Positions 1 through 7,613 of a stretch of 64,000 nucleotides of DNA are shown here, one piece after another. The stretch lies in NCBI RefSeq assembly GCF_002959895.1, contig NZ_PPDD01000006.1:1-64000 (forward strand), written 5' to 3'. Source of the DNA: Veillonella infantium. Its GTDB lineage: Bacteria > Bacillota > Negativicutes > Veillonellales > Veillonellaceae. The notes beneath the pieces are model-generated. The model was not told the DNA's origin and ran no database searches. It saw only the letters and a program-made list of their open reading frames with translations. Made by a program: the position numbers and the translations under genes. Every line of letters starts with the position of its first letter. Position 1 is the stretch's first letter.

Positions 1-437
1 TATTCTTTAAAGTTTAATGTATCTTGCGCTATATCCTCTTGTAGTTGATTGCGAATATACTCTTTTATCGCTCCTTCATATCGTCCTACCGTATCCACAT
101 AATATCCTCTACACCAGAAATGTCTATTTCCATACTTATATTTTAAATTTGCGTGTTTATCGAATATCATGAGGCTACTTTTACTTTTTAAATATCCCAT
201 AAAACTCGATACGCTTAAATGTGGTGGTATCGTTACTAACATATGAATATGATCCGGACAGCATTCCGCCTCTATAATCTCTACATTTTTTCTCTTACAT
301 AAATCTCTTAAAATTTTACCTACATCAGCTTTTATCCGACCATAAATTATTTGTCTTCTATACTTCGGAGCAAAAACAATATGATATTTACATCTCCATT
401 TACTATGTGATAAGCTTTTTACGTCATTCATTGACAT
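1..437 (-). CDS. tnpA: IS200-type transposase TnpA (3'-truncated by window edge)
   Basis: HUH-family single-strand transposase (Y1 transposase fold), partial at its C-terminus because the window begins inside it. The visible part matches the two complete copies: a start region MSMNDVKSL, the HUH motif DHIHML, and the catalytic Tyr region YVDTVGRYEGAIKEY. The reading frame opens further upstream at 482, but the only strong ribosome binding site (AGGAGGT, reading from about 448) lies just before the ATGs at 437 and 431, so I start at 437. An upstream complement of that site (491-500) can fold over it, as in the other copies. Confidence 0.8.
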   Translation of the reverse strand, partial: MSMNDVKSLSHSKWRCKYHIVFAPKYRRQIIYGRIKADVGKILRDLCKRKNVEIIEAECCPDHIHMLVTIPPHLSVSSFMGYLKSKSSLMIFDKHANLKYKYGNRHFWCRGYYVDTVGRYEGAIKEYIRNQLQEDIAQDTLNFKE

Positions 438-438
438 T

Positions 439-500
439 GAACCTCCTATATTAAAATGTTGTGGTTGCCAGACCAACTTCATTTTATCACTAGGAGGTTC
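439..500 (-). promoter_or_regulatory. Hairpin hiding the tnpA ribosome binding site (copy 1)
   Basis: A perfect 10-bp inverted repeat (439-448 with 491-500) pairs TAGGAGGTTC, which holds the Shine-Dalgarno sequence, with its exact complement upstream in the leader. Known IS200 elements limit transposase translation this way; here it is inferred from the sequence. Confidence 0.6.
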
Positions 501-574
501 TTTCCTTTTCTCTAAGAATTTTTACCGACCCCCAGTTTAACTGGGGGTTTAGTCATGCCTATTCGGCGTACAGC

Positions 575-610
575 AAAAAATGCATCCCCTAGAAATCCAA
601 GGGATGCATT
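575..610 (-). terminator. Terminator of the cupin gene
   Basis: A 9-bp stem (ATGCATCCC with GGGATGCAT, 580-609) is followed on the minus strand by a run of six T. The IS copy 1 left end begins right after this T-run. Confidence 0.8.
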
Positions 611-623
611 CATTATGATATAT

Positions 624-959
624 TTATTTAACTACGGTCAACAGCATCTTGAAGTTTTCGCGAGCATCAAGGCTATGTGGCACTTCAGATGGCATAATCA
701 ATGTTTCTCCAGCTTTCACATTATGTTCAACATCGCCAACGACGATGTGCGCCTCCCCATCGAGGATTTGCACAATCGCGTCACCTACAGTTACATGTGT
801 AGAGATTTCTTCTCCCTTTGGCAACGCAAATAAGGTAATACTGAGGCGTTCATTTTGGGCAATCGTAATACTAATCACTTGCCCTTCTTTATACTCTAAA
901 CGATCTCCTAGATGTAAAATTTCGTTAACAGGGATATTTTTTGTGAAAGTCTTACTCAT
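624..959 (-). CDS. Small cupin-domain protein
   Basis: A 111-residue single-domain cupin. The two cupin motifs are readable: a first one around GEEISTHVTVGDAIVQIL and a second around VKAGETLIMPSEVPHSL, with a conserved HSL near the end. Such proteins usually bind a metal or small ligand in a beta-barrel; the ligand here is unknown. The frame extends to a GTG at 968, but the ATG at 959 has AAGGAG eight bases upstream, so I use it. It is monocistronic, ended by its own terminator, and IS copy 1 has landed just behind it. Confidence 0.8.
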   Translation of the reverse strand: MSKTFTKNIPVNEILHLGDRLEYKEGQVISITIAQNERLSITLFALPKGEEISTHVTVGDAIVQILDGEAHIVVGDVEHNVKAGETLIMPSEVPHSLDARENFKMLLTVVK

Positions 960-1264
960 AAAAATCACTCCTTATATAACTATATAATGGCAAAGATAAT
1001 TAAAAAGTAGATTAAAATAAATTTTGTCAAACCTCAATTGATGTAACTAAAAGGATTATCCTTTCGTTGACTTTATTATAATTTGACTGAGATTAAATTT
1101 CAGTAACTGCAGCAACAGAATTGAATGTATTTTATATAAACAAACAGACGAGGCCTCTACAGAGACCTCGTCTTGTTATGTATCAATATCGGTAAATATG
1201 ACAGATATTAAATATGCTTAATTATTAAGATGTTGATTATCTAAAGCTGTTAATCTTATATATT
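960..1264. other. Intergenic region between the cupin gene and moeA
   Basis: No gene is seen. It holds the moeA terminator (1140-1180) and the cupin-gene promoter region. A TTGACA-like -35 (1025-1030, minus strand) is present, but I could not place a convincing -10 at the usual distance. Confidence 0.5.
1140..1180 (-). terminator. Terminator of the thiT-mobAB-moeA operon
   Basis: AGACGAGG (1146-1153) pairs with CCTCGTCT (1166-1173), and the loop contains a further CTCT/AGAG pairing. The minus-strand tail is T-rich (TGTTTGTTT). It lies about 90 bases after the moeA stop. Confidence 0.65.
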
Positions 1265-2500
1265 TTAAATGGCTGGTAATAGGCCTAACAAATACACATT
1301 AAAGGTATCACCAGGGCGCACCTCATGTATACCACGAGGAATACATGCCAATGCATTCACCGTATAGAGGCCTAACATACTGCTACTATTAAAATGGCGG
1401 TTAGCCACAAAGCGTGGGACCCCACCACCAAATATGACTTTACCTTGTACGTACCGATCAAAGGCATTACGCTTAAAAATCTCTGAATCCATTACGCAGG
1501 CCACGACTGGTGTAGTCCAGTTTGCCAACCCTTTATAGCGTTTTAAGGTCGGTGCTACGATTAGATGCCAACCGTTAAACGCAGCCCCTGGATTACCAGA
1601 TAGGCCAAAAATAATTTGACCTTTAGGCGTTACAGCACCATAAGATGCTGCACCAGGCCGCATTTGAATGCGCGCATAAATAGATTTAGCGCCTAATTTT
1701 TCATAAATAAGAGGCATTGTATCAAACAGCCCTACGGATACACCGCCAGAGCTAATGATAATATCAGCATCTTCACTGAGCTGTAACACATGATTAATTT
1801 CAGACTCTAGTTCCTCTGGAGCATCACTCACATGATAATGCGTTATCTTATGAAAACCTAAATCCTCCAACAAGCCGCATATCATAGCTCGATTAGAGTT
1901 ATAAATCTTGCCAGGTGTTAAACTTTCACCAGGCTCAATCACCTCATGTCCTGATGTAAGAACTAACACCCGAGGCATCGCATTTACAGTTATTTCAGTA
2001 AACCCTAGACCAGTCAAAATAGTTTGTACTGTAGAGGTTACCTCTGTACCACGTGGAATCACAGTAGTTCCAGCACTACATTCCTCGCCTTGCGGGATGA
2101 TATGATCACCACATTTATAGTTACCTTGAATAGTAATTGTTGTGCCTGGTTCTCCGGAACCAACCACCTGTTCTTGCATAATAACGGTATCACATGTATC
2201 TGGTACGGGCGCACCAGTCATAATACGTACTGCATGTCCAGATTCAACAGGATGTTCCCATACAACACCAGCACCTATAATACCGTCAACAATATACTCA
2301 TTACAATCTGCTTTGAAAGTAATGGCATACCCATCCATGGCAGATTTAGGGAAGGCTGGTACATCTGTAGGGGCAATAATATCATCTGCTAACACATATC
2401 CTTTAGCAGTCTTAACATCAATGGTTTCTACTTTATGAACTTGTGTTTGTAAGGCCTCATCCCATAATCGAAGGGCCTCCTCAACAGTAACGACGGCCAT
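1265..2500 (-). CDS. moeA: Molybdopterin molybdenumtransferase MoeA
   Basis: Inserts molybdate into adenylated molybdopterin in the last step of molybdenum cofactor synthesis, in the cytoplasm. The 411 residues are normal for MoeA. The N-terminal motif AFPKSAMDGYAI (residues near 50), DTVIMQEQV, the SSGGVSVG loop of the central MoCF domain and GLSGNPGAAF are all present, followed by a C-terminal beta domain. The ATG at 2500 has GAGGAG at good spacing. It overlaps the end of mobAB by 20 bases, so the two are translationally coupled. The MoaC gene needed earlier in the pathway is at 34164-34676. Confidence 0.95.
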   Translation of the reverse strand: MAVVTVEEALRLWDEALQTQVHKVETIDVKTAKGYVLADDIIAPTDVPAFPKSAMDGYAITFKADCNEYIVDGIIGAGVVWEHPVESGHAVRIMTGAPVPDTCDTVIMQEQVVGSGEPGTTITIQGNYKCGDHIIPQGEECSAGTTVIPRGTEVTSTVQTILTGLGFTEITVNAMPRVLVLTSGHEVIEPGESLTPGKIYNSNRAMICGLLEDLGFHKITHYHVSDAPEELESEINHVLQLSEDADIIISSGGVSVGLFDTMPLIYEKLGAKSIYARIQMRPGAASYGAVTPKGQIIFGLSGNPGAAFNGWHLIVAPTLKRYKGLANWTTPVVACVMDSEIFKRNAFDRYVQGKVIFGGGVPRFVANRHFNSSSMLGLYTVNALACIPRGIHEVRPGDTFNVYLLGLLPAI

Positions 2501-3605
2501 GTAAACTCCTCATCATTTCCTGTATGTGACATACCAATTGAGGTATGTCTTGGTCTAACTTGCTAATTTCAATTGTAGCTACTCGGTCCGTTGCATCCGA
2601 GATAAGCTCTTCCGTATGTCCCTCTTGGGTAACCTCTATAATAGGCGCAATTCCTTGGGACCTTGTTTCTAGTATAACTATATCGACAGGCATAAACTGT
2701 GATATTTCATACAGATTTGACTGTTCCTTCGTGCGAATTCGAATCGCTGTTTCATTAGGTCCTGCAATAGCTACTGCATCAGCTCCAGCTTTATAGGAAA
2801 GGTCTGTATCGGTTCCTTCATGATCCATTTGAAATCCATGTTTATCACTCTTTACAACGCCAACAGAAAATCCCGCTTGTTGTAATTCAGATACAAGGCG
2901 AGTTACAACTGTAGTCTTACCAGTTTTACGTTTTGATGCTACTACACTGATAAGTGGAACTCGACGAAACTCATTTTCTGCTAAAGCACGAGCCCATTGG
3001 TAATCATCAAAATGATTTACATTACTTAACTCCCAGCTATAATCACTGGCATCGATACTTTCAACATGACCAATAGTATCAATGGCATGATGCAAGGAAA
3101 CATCATCACCAGCTAGAATAGATGAAAGTAACGATACAATATGTGGTCTATAAATCCCTGCCATAGGTTCTAGCTTACCAGCATTTCCCCTTGGGACAAT
3201 GGCATTCCAAGTATTACAATCCACTTGATATAACCAGTCGTAATACAGATCCATATCCATGAATGGCATATCTACTGCCATCACAGCGTAGGCTGCACTC
3301 TGTCCTACTGATAAGGCACTATATAGCCCACCTAGAGGGCCACATCGCTCAACAGAATCCCGAACAATAGAAATTTTTTCTTTTTCATCGTTCGATAAAG
3401 TATCTAAGATATGTGTCTGAATGGCATGACCTAATTGTTCATCATCCCCAACAGAAATCAAAATATCATGTACATCTGCTTCAAGCCCCTTGCGGAGGGC
3501 ATGGGATATGAGACTTTCACCATTAACCCAAGGCAATAAAGCCTTAGGCTCCCCCATCCTAGTACTAAGACCACCAGCTAAAATGATTAAACCTAAATTA
3601 TCCAC
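2481..3605 (-). CDS. mobA: MobA-MobB fusion: molybdenum cofactor guanylyltransferase plus P-loop partner
   Basis: A 374-residue two-domain protein. Residues 1 to about 205 form a MobA-type nucleotidyltransferase (LAGGLSTRMGEPKALLPW near the start, GPLGGLYSAL, AVMAVDMPF), which links GMP to molybdopterin to make the bis-MGD cofactor used by DMSO-reductase-family enzymes. Residues from about 217 form a MobB domain with the P-loop SKRKTGKTT (Lys near 228) and VGVVKSDKHGF. MobA-MobB fusions are known in several bacteria. The start overlaps the thiT stop by 8 bases and the end overlaps moeA, so this is a tight operon. Confidence 0.93.
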   Translation of the reverse strand: MDNLGLIILAGGLSTRMGEPKALLPWVNGESLISHALRKGLEADVHDILISVGDDEQLGHAIQTHILDTLSNDEKEKISIVRDSVERCGPLGGLYSALSVGQSAAYAVMAVDMPFMDMDLYYDWLYQVDCNTWNAIVPRGNAGKLEPMAGIYRPHIVSLLSSILAGDDVSLHHAIDTIGHVESIDASDYSWELSNVNHFDDYQWARALAENEFRRVPLISVVASKRKTGKTTVVTRLVSELQQAGFSVGVVKSDKHGFQMDHEGTDTDLSYKAGADAVAIAGPNETAIRIRTKEQSNLYEISQFMPVDIVILETRSQGIAPIIEVTQEGHTEELISDATDRVATIEISKLDQDIPQLVCHIQEMMRSLHGRRYC

Positions 3606-4128
3606 GACGCCCTAAACCTCGTTTAACACCTTGGTATAAGAATAATAAAACTACTATATTTAAAATTCCATCTGGCACCATATAAGATGCATTATAAATC
3701 ATGGAGTAAATCCATGGATTTTGTCCTTGCGGAGCATAACTAGCAAAGACAACTACACCACTCATAACAGAAGCAGCCCAGCGGAATACAATGGCCACAA
3801 TGGATCCTGAGATAAGTCCAGAAATAGAATCCTTGAAGTAACCGCAAACACCGATAGCACCATATGCTACCAAGTAATCTAAAATAATACTTAAATAGTG
3901 AATCGATGATTTAAAACCTAAGATAAAATGTAAAATACCATATACAACACCTGTAAAGATACCTCTTGTTCCGCCCCATCGATACGCATAAATCATGAGC
4001 GGTACTAAAGCTGCTGCTTTAATAGAGCCACCTTGTGGCATGTGGAAAATCGTGATAAATGACAATACTTGTGCAATAGCAATTGCTACGCCAGCTTCAG
4101 CAAGCATGCGTGTTTTTGACTGGTCCAT
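3598..4128 (-). CDS. thiT: ThiT-like S-component of an ECF vitamin transporter
   Basis: A 176-residue membrane protein with five or six hydrophobic segments. The stretch [18 protein letters not shown], then GVVYGILHF, and the C-terminal [16 protein letters not shown] are characteristic of the thiamine-binding S-component ThiT. It would work with an ECF energising module encoded elsewhere. The frame runs upstream to 4221, but the ATG at 4128 has a strong AGGAGGT eight bases before it. It is first gene of an operon with mobAB and moeA, an uncommon partner choice. No TPP riboswitch was recognised in the short leader. Confidence 0.8.
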   Translation of the reverse strand: MDQSKTRMLAEAGVAIAIAQVLSFITIFHMPQGGSIKAAALVPLMIYAYRWGGTRGIFTGVVYGILHFILGFKSSIHYLSIILDYLVAYGAIGVCGYFKDSISGLISGSIVAIVFRWAASVMSGVVVFASYAPQGQNPWIYSMIYNASYMVPDGILNIVVLLFLYQGVKRGLGRRG

Positions 4129-4161
4129 TTCAATCGACCTCCTCTTTAGTATAACTTTTAA

Positions 4162-4206
4162 AACTGTAGTTTTATTTATACATCCTACTTGTATTGTACT
4201 ACAGTT
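4162..4206 (-). promoter_or_regulatory. Inverted repeat upstream of thiT
   Basis: AACTGTAGT (4162-4170) and its exact reverse complement ACTACAGTT (4198-4206) are separated by 27 bases in the thiT leader. A TATACT (-10-like, minus strand, 4148-4153) lies just downstream. It could be a paired operator or a loose hairpin; no regulator can be named. Confidence 0.4.
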
Positions 4207-4240
4207 CTCACATGACACCAAACAAAATATTCGGAACGTA

Positions 4241-4269
4241 TTGAAAATTTTACGCGTCTCTTGTATAAT
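4241..4269 (+). promoter_or_regulatory. Promoter of guaC
   Basis: TTGAAA (4241-4246), a spacer of exactly 17 bases, then a perfect TATAAT (4264-4269). It lies 44 bases before the guaC start and directs rightward transcription. Confidence 0.8.
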
Positions 4270-4312
4270 GGTACAGGTTCAATATGTAATACTCGAAGGA
4301 GATATAGAAAAT

Positions 4313-5299
4313 ATGATTAACACAACGAACATCTTTGATTATGAAGACGTGCAATTAATTCCTAATAAATGTATCGTAACTAGCCGTAGCGAATGTGATA
4401 CACACGTTAAATTAGGTAATCGCACATTCCGCTTGCCGGTAGTTCCTGCAAATATGCAAACTATTATCGACGAAGAATTGGCAGAAAAATTAGCTCGTGA
4501 AGGTTATTTCTATATCATGCATCGTTTCCAACCAGAACGTCGTATGGACTTTGTAAAACGCATGCACGACCTTAACTTATATTCTTCTATTTCCATTGGT
4601 GTAAAACCAGAAGAATTTGCTTTAGTTGACGAATTCAAAAAAGCAAATTTAACACCTGAATACATCACAATCGATATTGCTCACGGTCATTCCAATGCAG
4701 TAATCGATATGATTCAATACATCAAAAAGAACTTGCCTGGAACTTTCGTTATCGCTGGTAACGTAGGTACACCAGAAGCAGTTCGTGAACTTGAAAATGC
4801 TGGTGCAGATGCAACTAAAGTTGGTATCGGTCCTGGTAAAGTTTGTATCACTAAATTAAAAACTGGCTTTGGTACTGGTGGTTGGCAATTGGCTGCTGTT
4901 CGCTGGTGCGCAAAAGCAGCTACTAAACCTATCATCGCTGACGGCGGTATTCGCGATCATGGCGACATTGCTAAATCTATTCGCTTTGGCGCAACTATGG
5001 TTATGATTGGTTCCCTATTCGCTGGTCATGAAGAATCTCCAGGGGAAGAAAAAATCGTTGACGGCAAAGCAGTAAAAGAATACTTTGGTTCTGCTTCTGA
5101 GTTCCAAAAAGGTGAACGCAAAAACGTAGAAGGTAAAAAAATCTTCATCGATTCCAAAGGTTCTATCTTTGATACATTAGTTGAAATGGAACAAGATTTG
5201 CAATCCGCTATTTCTTACGCTGGTGGTACTACTCTACAAGCAATCCGCAAAGTAGACTATGTACTTGTTAAAAACTCCATCTTCAACGGGGACCGTTAA
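4313..5299 (+). CDS. guaC: GMP reductase (GuaC2 type)
   Basis: Converts GMP to IMP and ammonia with NADPH, feeding guanine nucleotides back into the purine pool. The 328-residue TIM-barrel protein has the IMPDH/GMPR flexible loop [11 protein letters not shown] with the catalytic Cys near residue 178, followed by [35 protein letters not shown] and [15 protein letters not shown]. It lacks the CBS domains of IMP dehydrogenase. An open frame extends to 3995, but the ATG at 4313 has AAGGAG at good spacing and lies just after a consensus promoter. It is monocistronic with its own terminator. Confidence 0.95.
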   Translation: MINTTNIFDYEDVQLIPNKCIVTSRSECDTHVKLGNRTFRLPVVPANMQTIIDEELAEKLAREGYFYIMHRFQPERRMDFVKRMHDLNLYSSISIGVKPEEFALVDEFKKANLTPEYITIDIAHGHSNAVIDMIQYIKKNLPGTFVIAGNVGTPEAVRELENAGADATKVGIGPGKVCITKLKTGFGTGGWQLAAVRWCAKAATKPIIADGGIRDHGDIAKSIRFGATMVMIGSLFAGHEESPGEEKIVDGKAVKEYFGSASEFQKGERKNVEGKKIFIDSKGSIFDTLVEMEQDLQSAISYAGGTTLQAIRKVDYVLVKNSIFNGDR

Positions 5300-5316
5300 T
5301 ACGATATTACATGTAA

Positions 5317-5348
5317 AAGCCACAGGATAAATCCTGTGGCTTTTTTGT
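5317..5348 (+). terminator. Terminator of guaC
   Basis: A perfect stem (AAGCCACAGGAT with ATCCTGTGGCTT, 5318-5342) with a two-base loop, followed by a T-run. Confidence 0.9.
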
Positions 5349-5407
5349 ATGTAATCAATGTGATCTACAACATATTCGTAATAATATTGCCATATTTCAT
5401 AAATCAT

Positions 5408-5535
5408 AACCACCCGTAGAACGGGTGGTTTGCTCTGACCCTATAAGGGTCTTTCTCTAGTGGTGGCCCTCTAAAGAGGGCATTGAATGATCTGACAACC
5501 ACTCTATTACCACTGGCTGCCCCCTACTCGGGGGC
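5408..5535 (-). repeat. Four stem-loops at the right end of IS copy 2
   Basis: Stems of 9 bp (5408-5430), 6 bp (5437-5451), 6-7 bp (5466-5481) and 6 bp (5519-5535). They are repeated without change in copy 3 from 22923. In this family subterminal hairpins are recognised by TnpA, but usually there are fewer of them. Confidence 0.6.
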
Positions 5536-5546
5536 TTTTATTTTGC

Positions 5547-6017
5547 CTATTTTACTGGCTCACCCGTAAACGGGTCGGTATATTCTTTAAAGTTTAATGT
5601 ATCTTGCGCTATATCTTCTTGTAGTTGATTGCGAATATACTCTTTTATCGCTCCTTCATATCGTCCTACCGTATCCACATAATATCCTCTACACCAGAAA
5701 TGTCTATTTCCATACTTATATTTTAAATTTGCGTGTTTATCGAATATCATGAGGCTACTTTTGCTTTTTAAATATCCCATAAAACTCGATACGCTTAAAT
5801 GTGGTGGTATCGTTACTAGCATATGAATATGATCCGGACAGCATTCCGCCTCTATAATCTCTACATTCTTTCTCTTACATAAATCTCTTAAAATTTTACC
5901 TACATCAGCTTTTATCCGACCATAGATTATTTGTCTTCTATACTTTGGAGCAAAAACAATATGATATTTACATCTCCATTTACTATGTGATAAGCTTTTT
6001 ACGTCATTCATTGACAT
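5547..6017 (-). CDS. tnpA: IS200-type transposase TnpA (copy 2)
   Basis: Y1 transposase of the HUH superfamily that moves the element as single-stranded DNA. From the chosen start it has 156 residues: WRCKYHIVFAPKYRRQ, the HUH motif in CCPDHIHMLV, and the catalytic Tyr in the C-terminal helix YVDTVGRYEGAIKEY. The open frame begins at 6062, but the strong AGGAGGT site lies four bases before the ATG at 6017 (ten before a second ATG at 6011), so translation should begin at one of these. Differences from the other copies are nearly all silent, which suggests recent spread or selection. Confidence 0.9.
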   Translation of the reverse strand: MSMNDVKSLSHSKWRCKYHIVFAPKYRRQIIYGRIKADVGKILRDLCKRKNVEIIEAECCPDHIHMLVTIPPHLSVSSFMGYLKSKSSLMIFDKHANLKYKYGNRHFWCRGYYVDTVGRYEGAIKEYIRNQLQEDIAQDTLNFKEYTDPFTGEPVK

Positions 6018-6018
6018 C

Positions 6019-6080
6019 GAACCTCCTATGTTGAAATGTTGTGGTTGCCAGACCAACTTCATTTTATCACTAGGAGGTTC
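6019..6080 (-). promoter_or_regulatory. Hairpin hiding the tnpA ribosome binding site (copy 2)
   Basis: TAGGAGGTTC (6019-6028 complement) and GAACCTCCTA (6071-6080 complement) form a perfect 10-bp stem that contains the Shine-Dalgarno sequence. The stem is unchanged in all three copies while loop bases differ. Confidence 0.6.
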
Positions 6081-6151
6081 TTTCCTTTTCTCTAAGAATT
6101 TTTACCGACCCCCAGTTTAACTGGGGGTTTAGTCATACCTATTCGGCGTAC

Positions 6152-6193
6152 AATAAAAATAGCCCCAAAGACATTTCGTCTTTGGGGCTATTA
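6152..6193 (-). terminator. Terminator of the MFS gene
   Basis: A 15-bp stem (AATAGCCCCAAAGAC with its complement, 6159-6193) is followed on the minus strand by TTTTTATT. IS copy 2 begins directly behind it. Confidence 0.9.
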
Positions 6194-6194
6194 T

Positions 6195-7379
6195 TTAAGC
6201 TTCAGCTTCTTTTGATTTTTCCATTAACATATAAGCGTATTTACCAGTACCTGCACTTACTACAAGTAATGCAGTCAATACGATAAATGCTACTGTAAGA
6301 CTTGTGCCATGAGCAATGAAACCAATCAATGCTGGCCCCATCAAAATCCCCATATAGCCAAGCATGGTAGATGTTGCCACAGCTTGTGTCATAGGAATTA
6401 CATTTTGTTCCCCCATGGCAGAGAACAAGTTTGGTACTACCATAGCTAAGGCAATACCAAGTAATAAATACGTATACATAGAGCCATAACCTGGTAAGAA
6501 TACGATAAGGCCCATTGCAATAGCGCCTAATAAATACCCACCAACGACAACTTGTTTAGAGGTTAAATGTTTACCAATTGTATTCCCCAACAAACGGCCA
6601 ATACACATAGTACCATTAAAGAGCATAACGCCCATAACGGCCTCTTCAATAACGATACCTTTATCTTCGAACAGATATAATGCACTCCAGTCCCCTACGG
6701 CACCTTCAACTAAGTAGGATACAAAGGACAAGAGACCAAAGATAATAGCAATGGGATGGAAAGATAATGGGCTTTTGGATTTTTTAACAACCTTTGCATT
6801 TGGATCACTACCAAAGGTCAACATAAATTGGCTAATCACAACCATGGCAATAAATAATACGATGAGAAGTCCCCAAATACTTTCATTAACAGGTAAGGAT
6901 AATATTTTTAAGAGCACTAGCAAAACACCAGCGCCGGCAAAACCGCCTAAACTCCATCCACCGTGATAGGCACCCATTAAGTGTTTCTTACTCACCTTTT
7001 CTGTCAAGATAGCTTGTAAATTGGCAGACGCACCACTAAGACCTACACCTATACCAAAGAAGAACAAAGCAGCTGTAGTCGTAGCAATTGTAGAGCACAT
7101 GGTAACAATAGCAAGAGATAACATGCCAATAAAGCTAGCTAATAAAACGACTTTCTTGCATCCAAAGTTCTCTACTAGCTTACCAGCTATGGCCATGGAC
7201 AAACAAGAACCTACACCGAGCACTAAAATCATGGAACCCAGTACATCTTCACCAATGCTAAGCTTTGCCTTTAAATATGGTACAAAACCAGCCCATAAGG
7301 CTGTATACATACCTGGGATAAAGAACCCTCCAAAGGCACCACGAATATTTGCTGTTGAAATAGAAACTTGATCGCTCAT
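6195..7379 (-). CDS. Major facilitator superfamily transporter
   Basis: A 394-residue inner-membrane protein with about twelve hydrophobic segments. The loop GKLVENFGCKKVVLLAS between segments 2 and 3 is the MFS signature region, and GVGLSGASANLQAILTEKV follows. It resembles the YbjJ/FucP-like branch, but the substrate cannot be told from sequence. The frame continues upstream to 7469 with a charged, non-membrane stretch. The ATG at 7379 has AAAGGATG just before it and gives a normal N-terminus (MSDQVSIST). It is a single gene with its own terminator. Confidence 0.85.
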   Translation of the reverse strand: MSDQVSISTANIRGAFGGFFIPGMYTALWAGFVPYLKAKLSIGEDVLGSMILVLGVGSCLSMAIAGKLVENFGCKKVVLLASFIGMLSLAIVTMCSTIATTTAALFFFGIGVGLSGASANLQAILTEKVSKKHLMGAYHGGWSLGGFAGAGVLLVLLKILSLPVNESIWGLLIVLFIAMVVISQFMLTFGSDPNAKVVKKSKSPLSFHPIAIIFGLLSFVSYLVEGAVGDWSALYLFEDKGIVIEEAVMGVMLFNGTMCIGRLLGNTIGKHLTSKQVVVGGYLLGAIAMGLIVFLPGYGSMYTYLLLGIALAMVVPNLFSAMGEQNVIPMTQAVATSTMLGYMGILMGPALIGFIAHGTSLTVAFIVLTALLVVSAGTGKYAYMLMEKSKEAEA

Positions 7380-7613
7380 TACATCCTTTCTGGCTTCTAG
7401 AACCGTCCGGCGAAGAAAGGCCCTTTTTATCCGCAAAGCGCTAAAACTTGCATCCTTGCAGGAAACCATTTTAATTACATATGATTTATTATTGGAATAT
7501 AATAACTCTCTTTATGATACATGTAAAGAGGGTTTTCTAATTTTAAACTAAACTTAAAAAGCGATATATAGTATATCTGGTTAAATATAACTAATTAGTC
7601 TTTTAGATGACAG

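Larger units (their letters stand above)
1..572 (-). mobile_element. IS200/IS605-family element, copy 1 (right end cut by the window edge)
   Basis: This is the first of three near-identical copies; the others are at 5402-6152 and 22917-23667. Alignment to copy 2 by a constant offset of 5580 shows that the window starts inside the transposase gene, so the right end is outside. The left end carries an 8-bp hairpin (529-547, CCCCCAGT stem with TTA loop) and ends near 572, directly against the T-tract of the cupin-gene terminator. The element encodes only TnpA; no TnpB is seen. Confidence 0.85.
5402..6152 (-). mobile_element. IS200/IS605-family element, copy 2 (complete)
   Basis: Limits are set by where similarity to copy 3 stops: 751 bases, with tnpA as the only gene. 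The left end (high coordinate) has the hairpin at 6109-6127. The right end has a row of hairpins: 5408-5430, 5437-5451, 5466-5481 and 5519-5535. There are no terminal inverted repeats of the DDE type and no clear target duplication, as expected for this family. It lies directly after the T-run of the MFS-gene terminator. Confidence 0.88.

Noticed and set aside
4129-4240. TPP riboswitch upstream of thiT
   Set aside because: The conserved CUGAGA and related core segments of the TPP aptamer were not found in the short leader.
3995-4312. N-terminal extension of GMP reductase by 106 residues
   Set aside because: It runs through the thiT leader and the guaC promoter, has no similarity to GuaC, and the ATG at 4313 has a clear ribosome binding site.
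5402-5546. TnpB/omega-RNA remnant at the IS right end
   Set aside because: The hairpins look like one, but no TnpB frame or remnant exists in any copy, so I report only the stem-loops.
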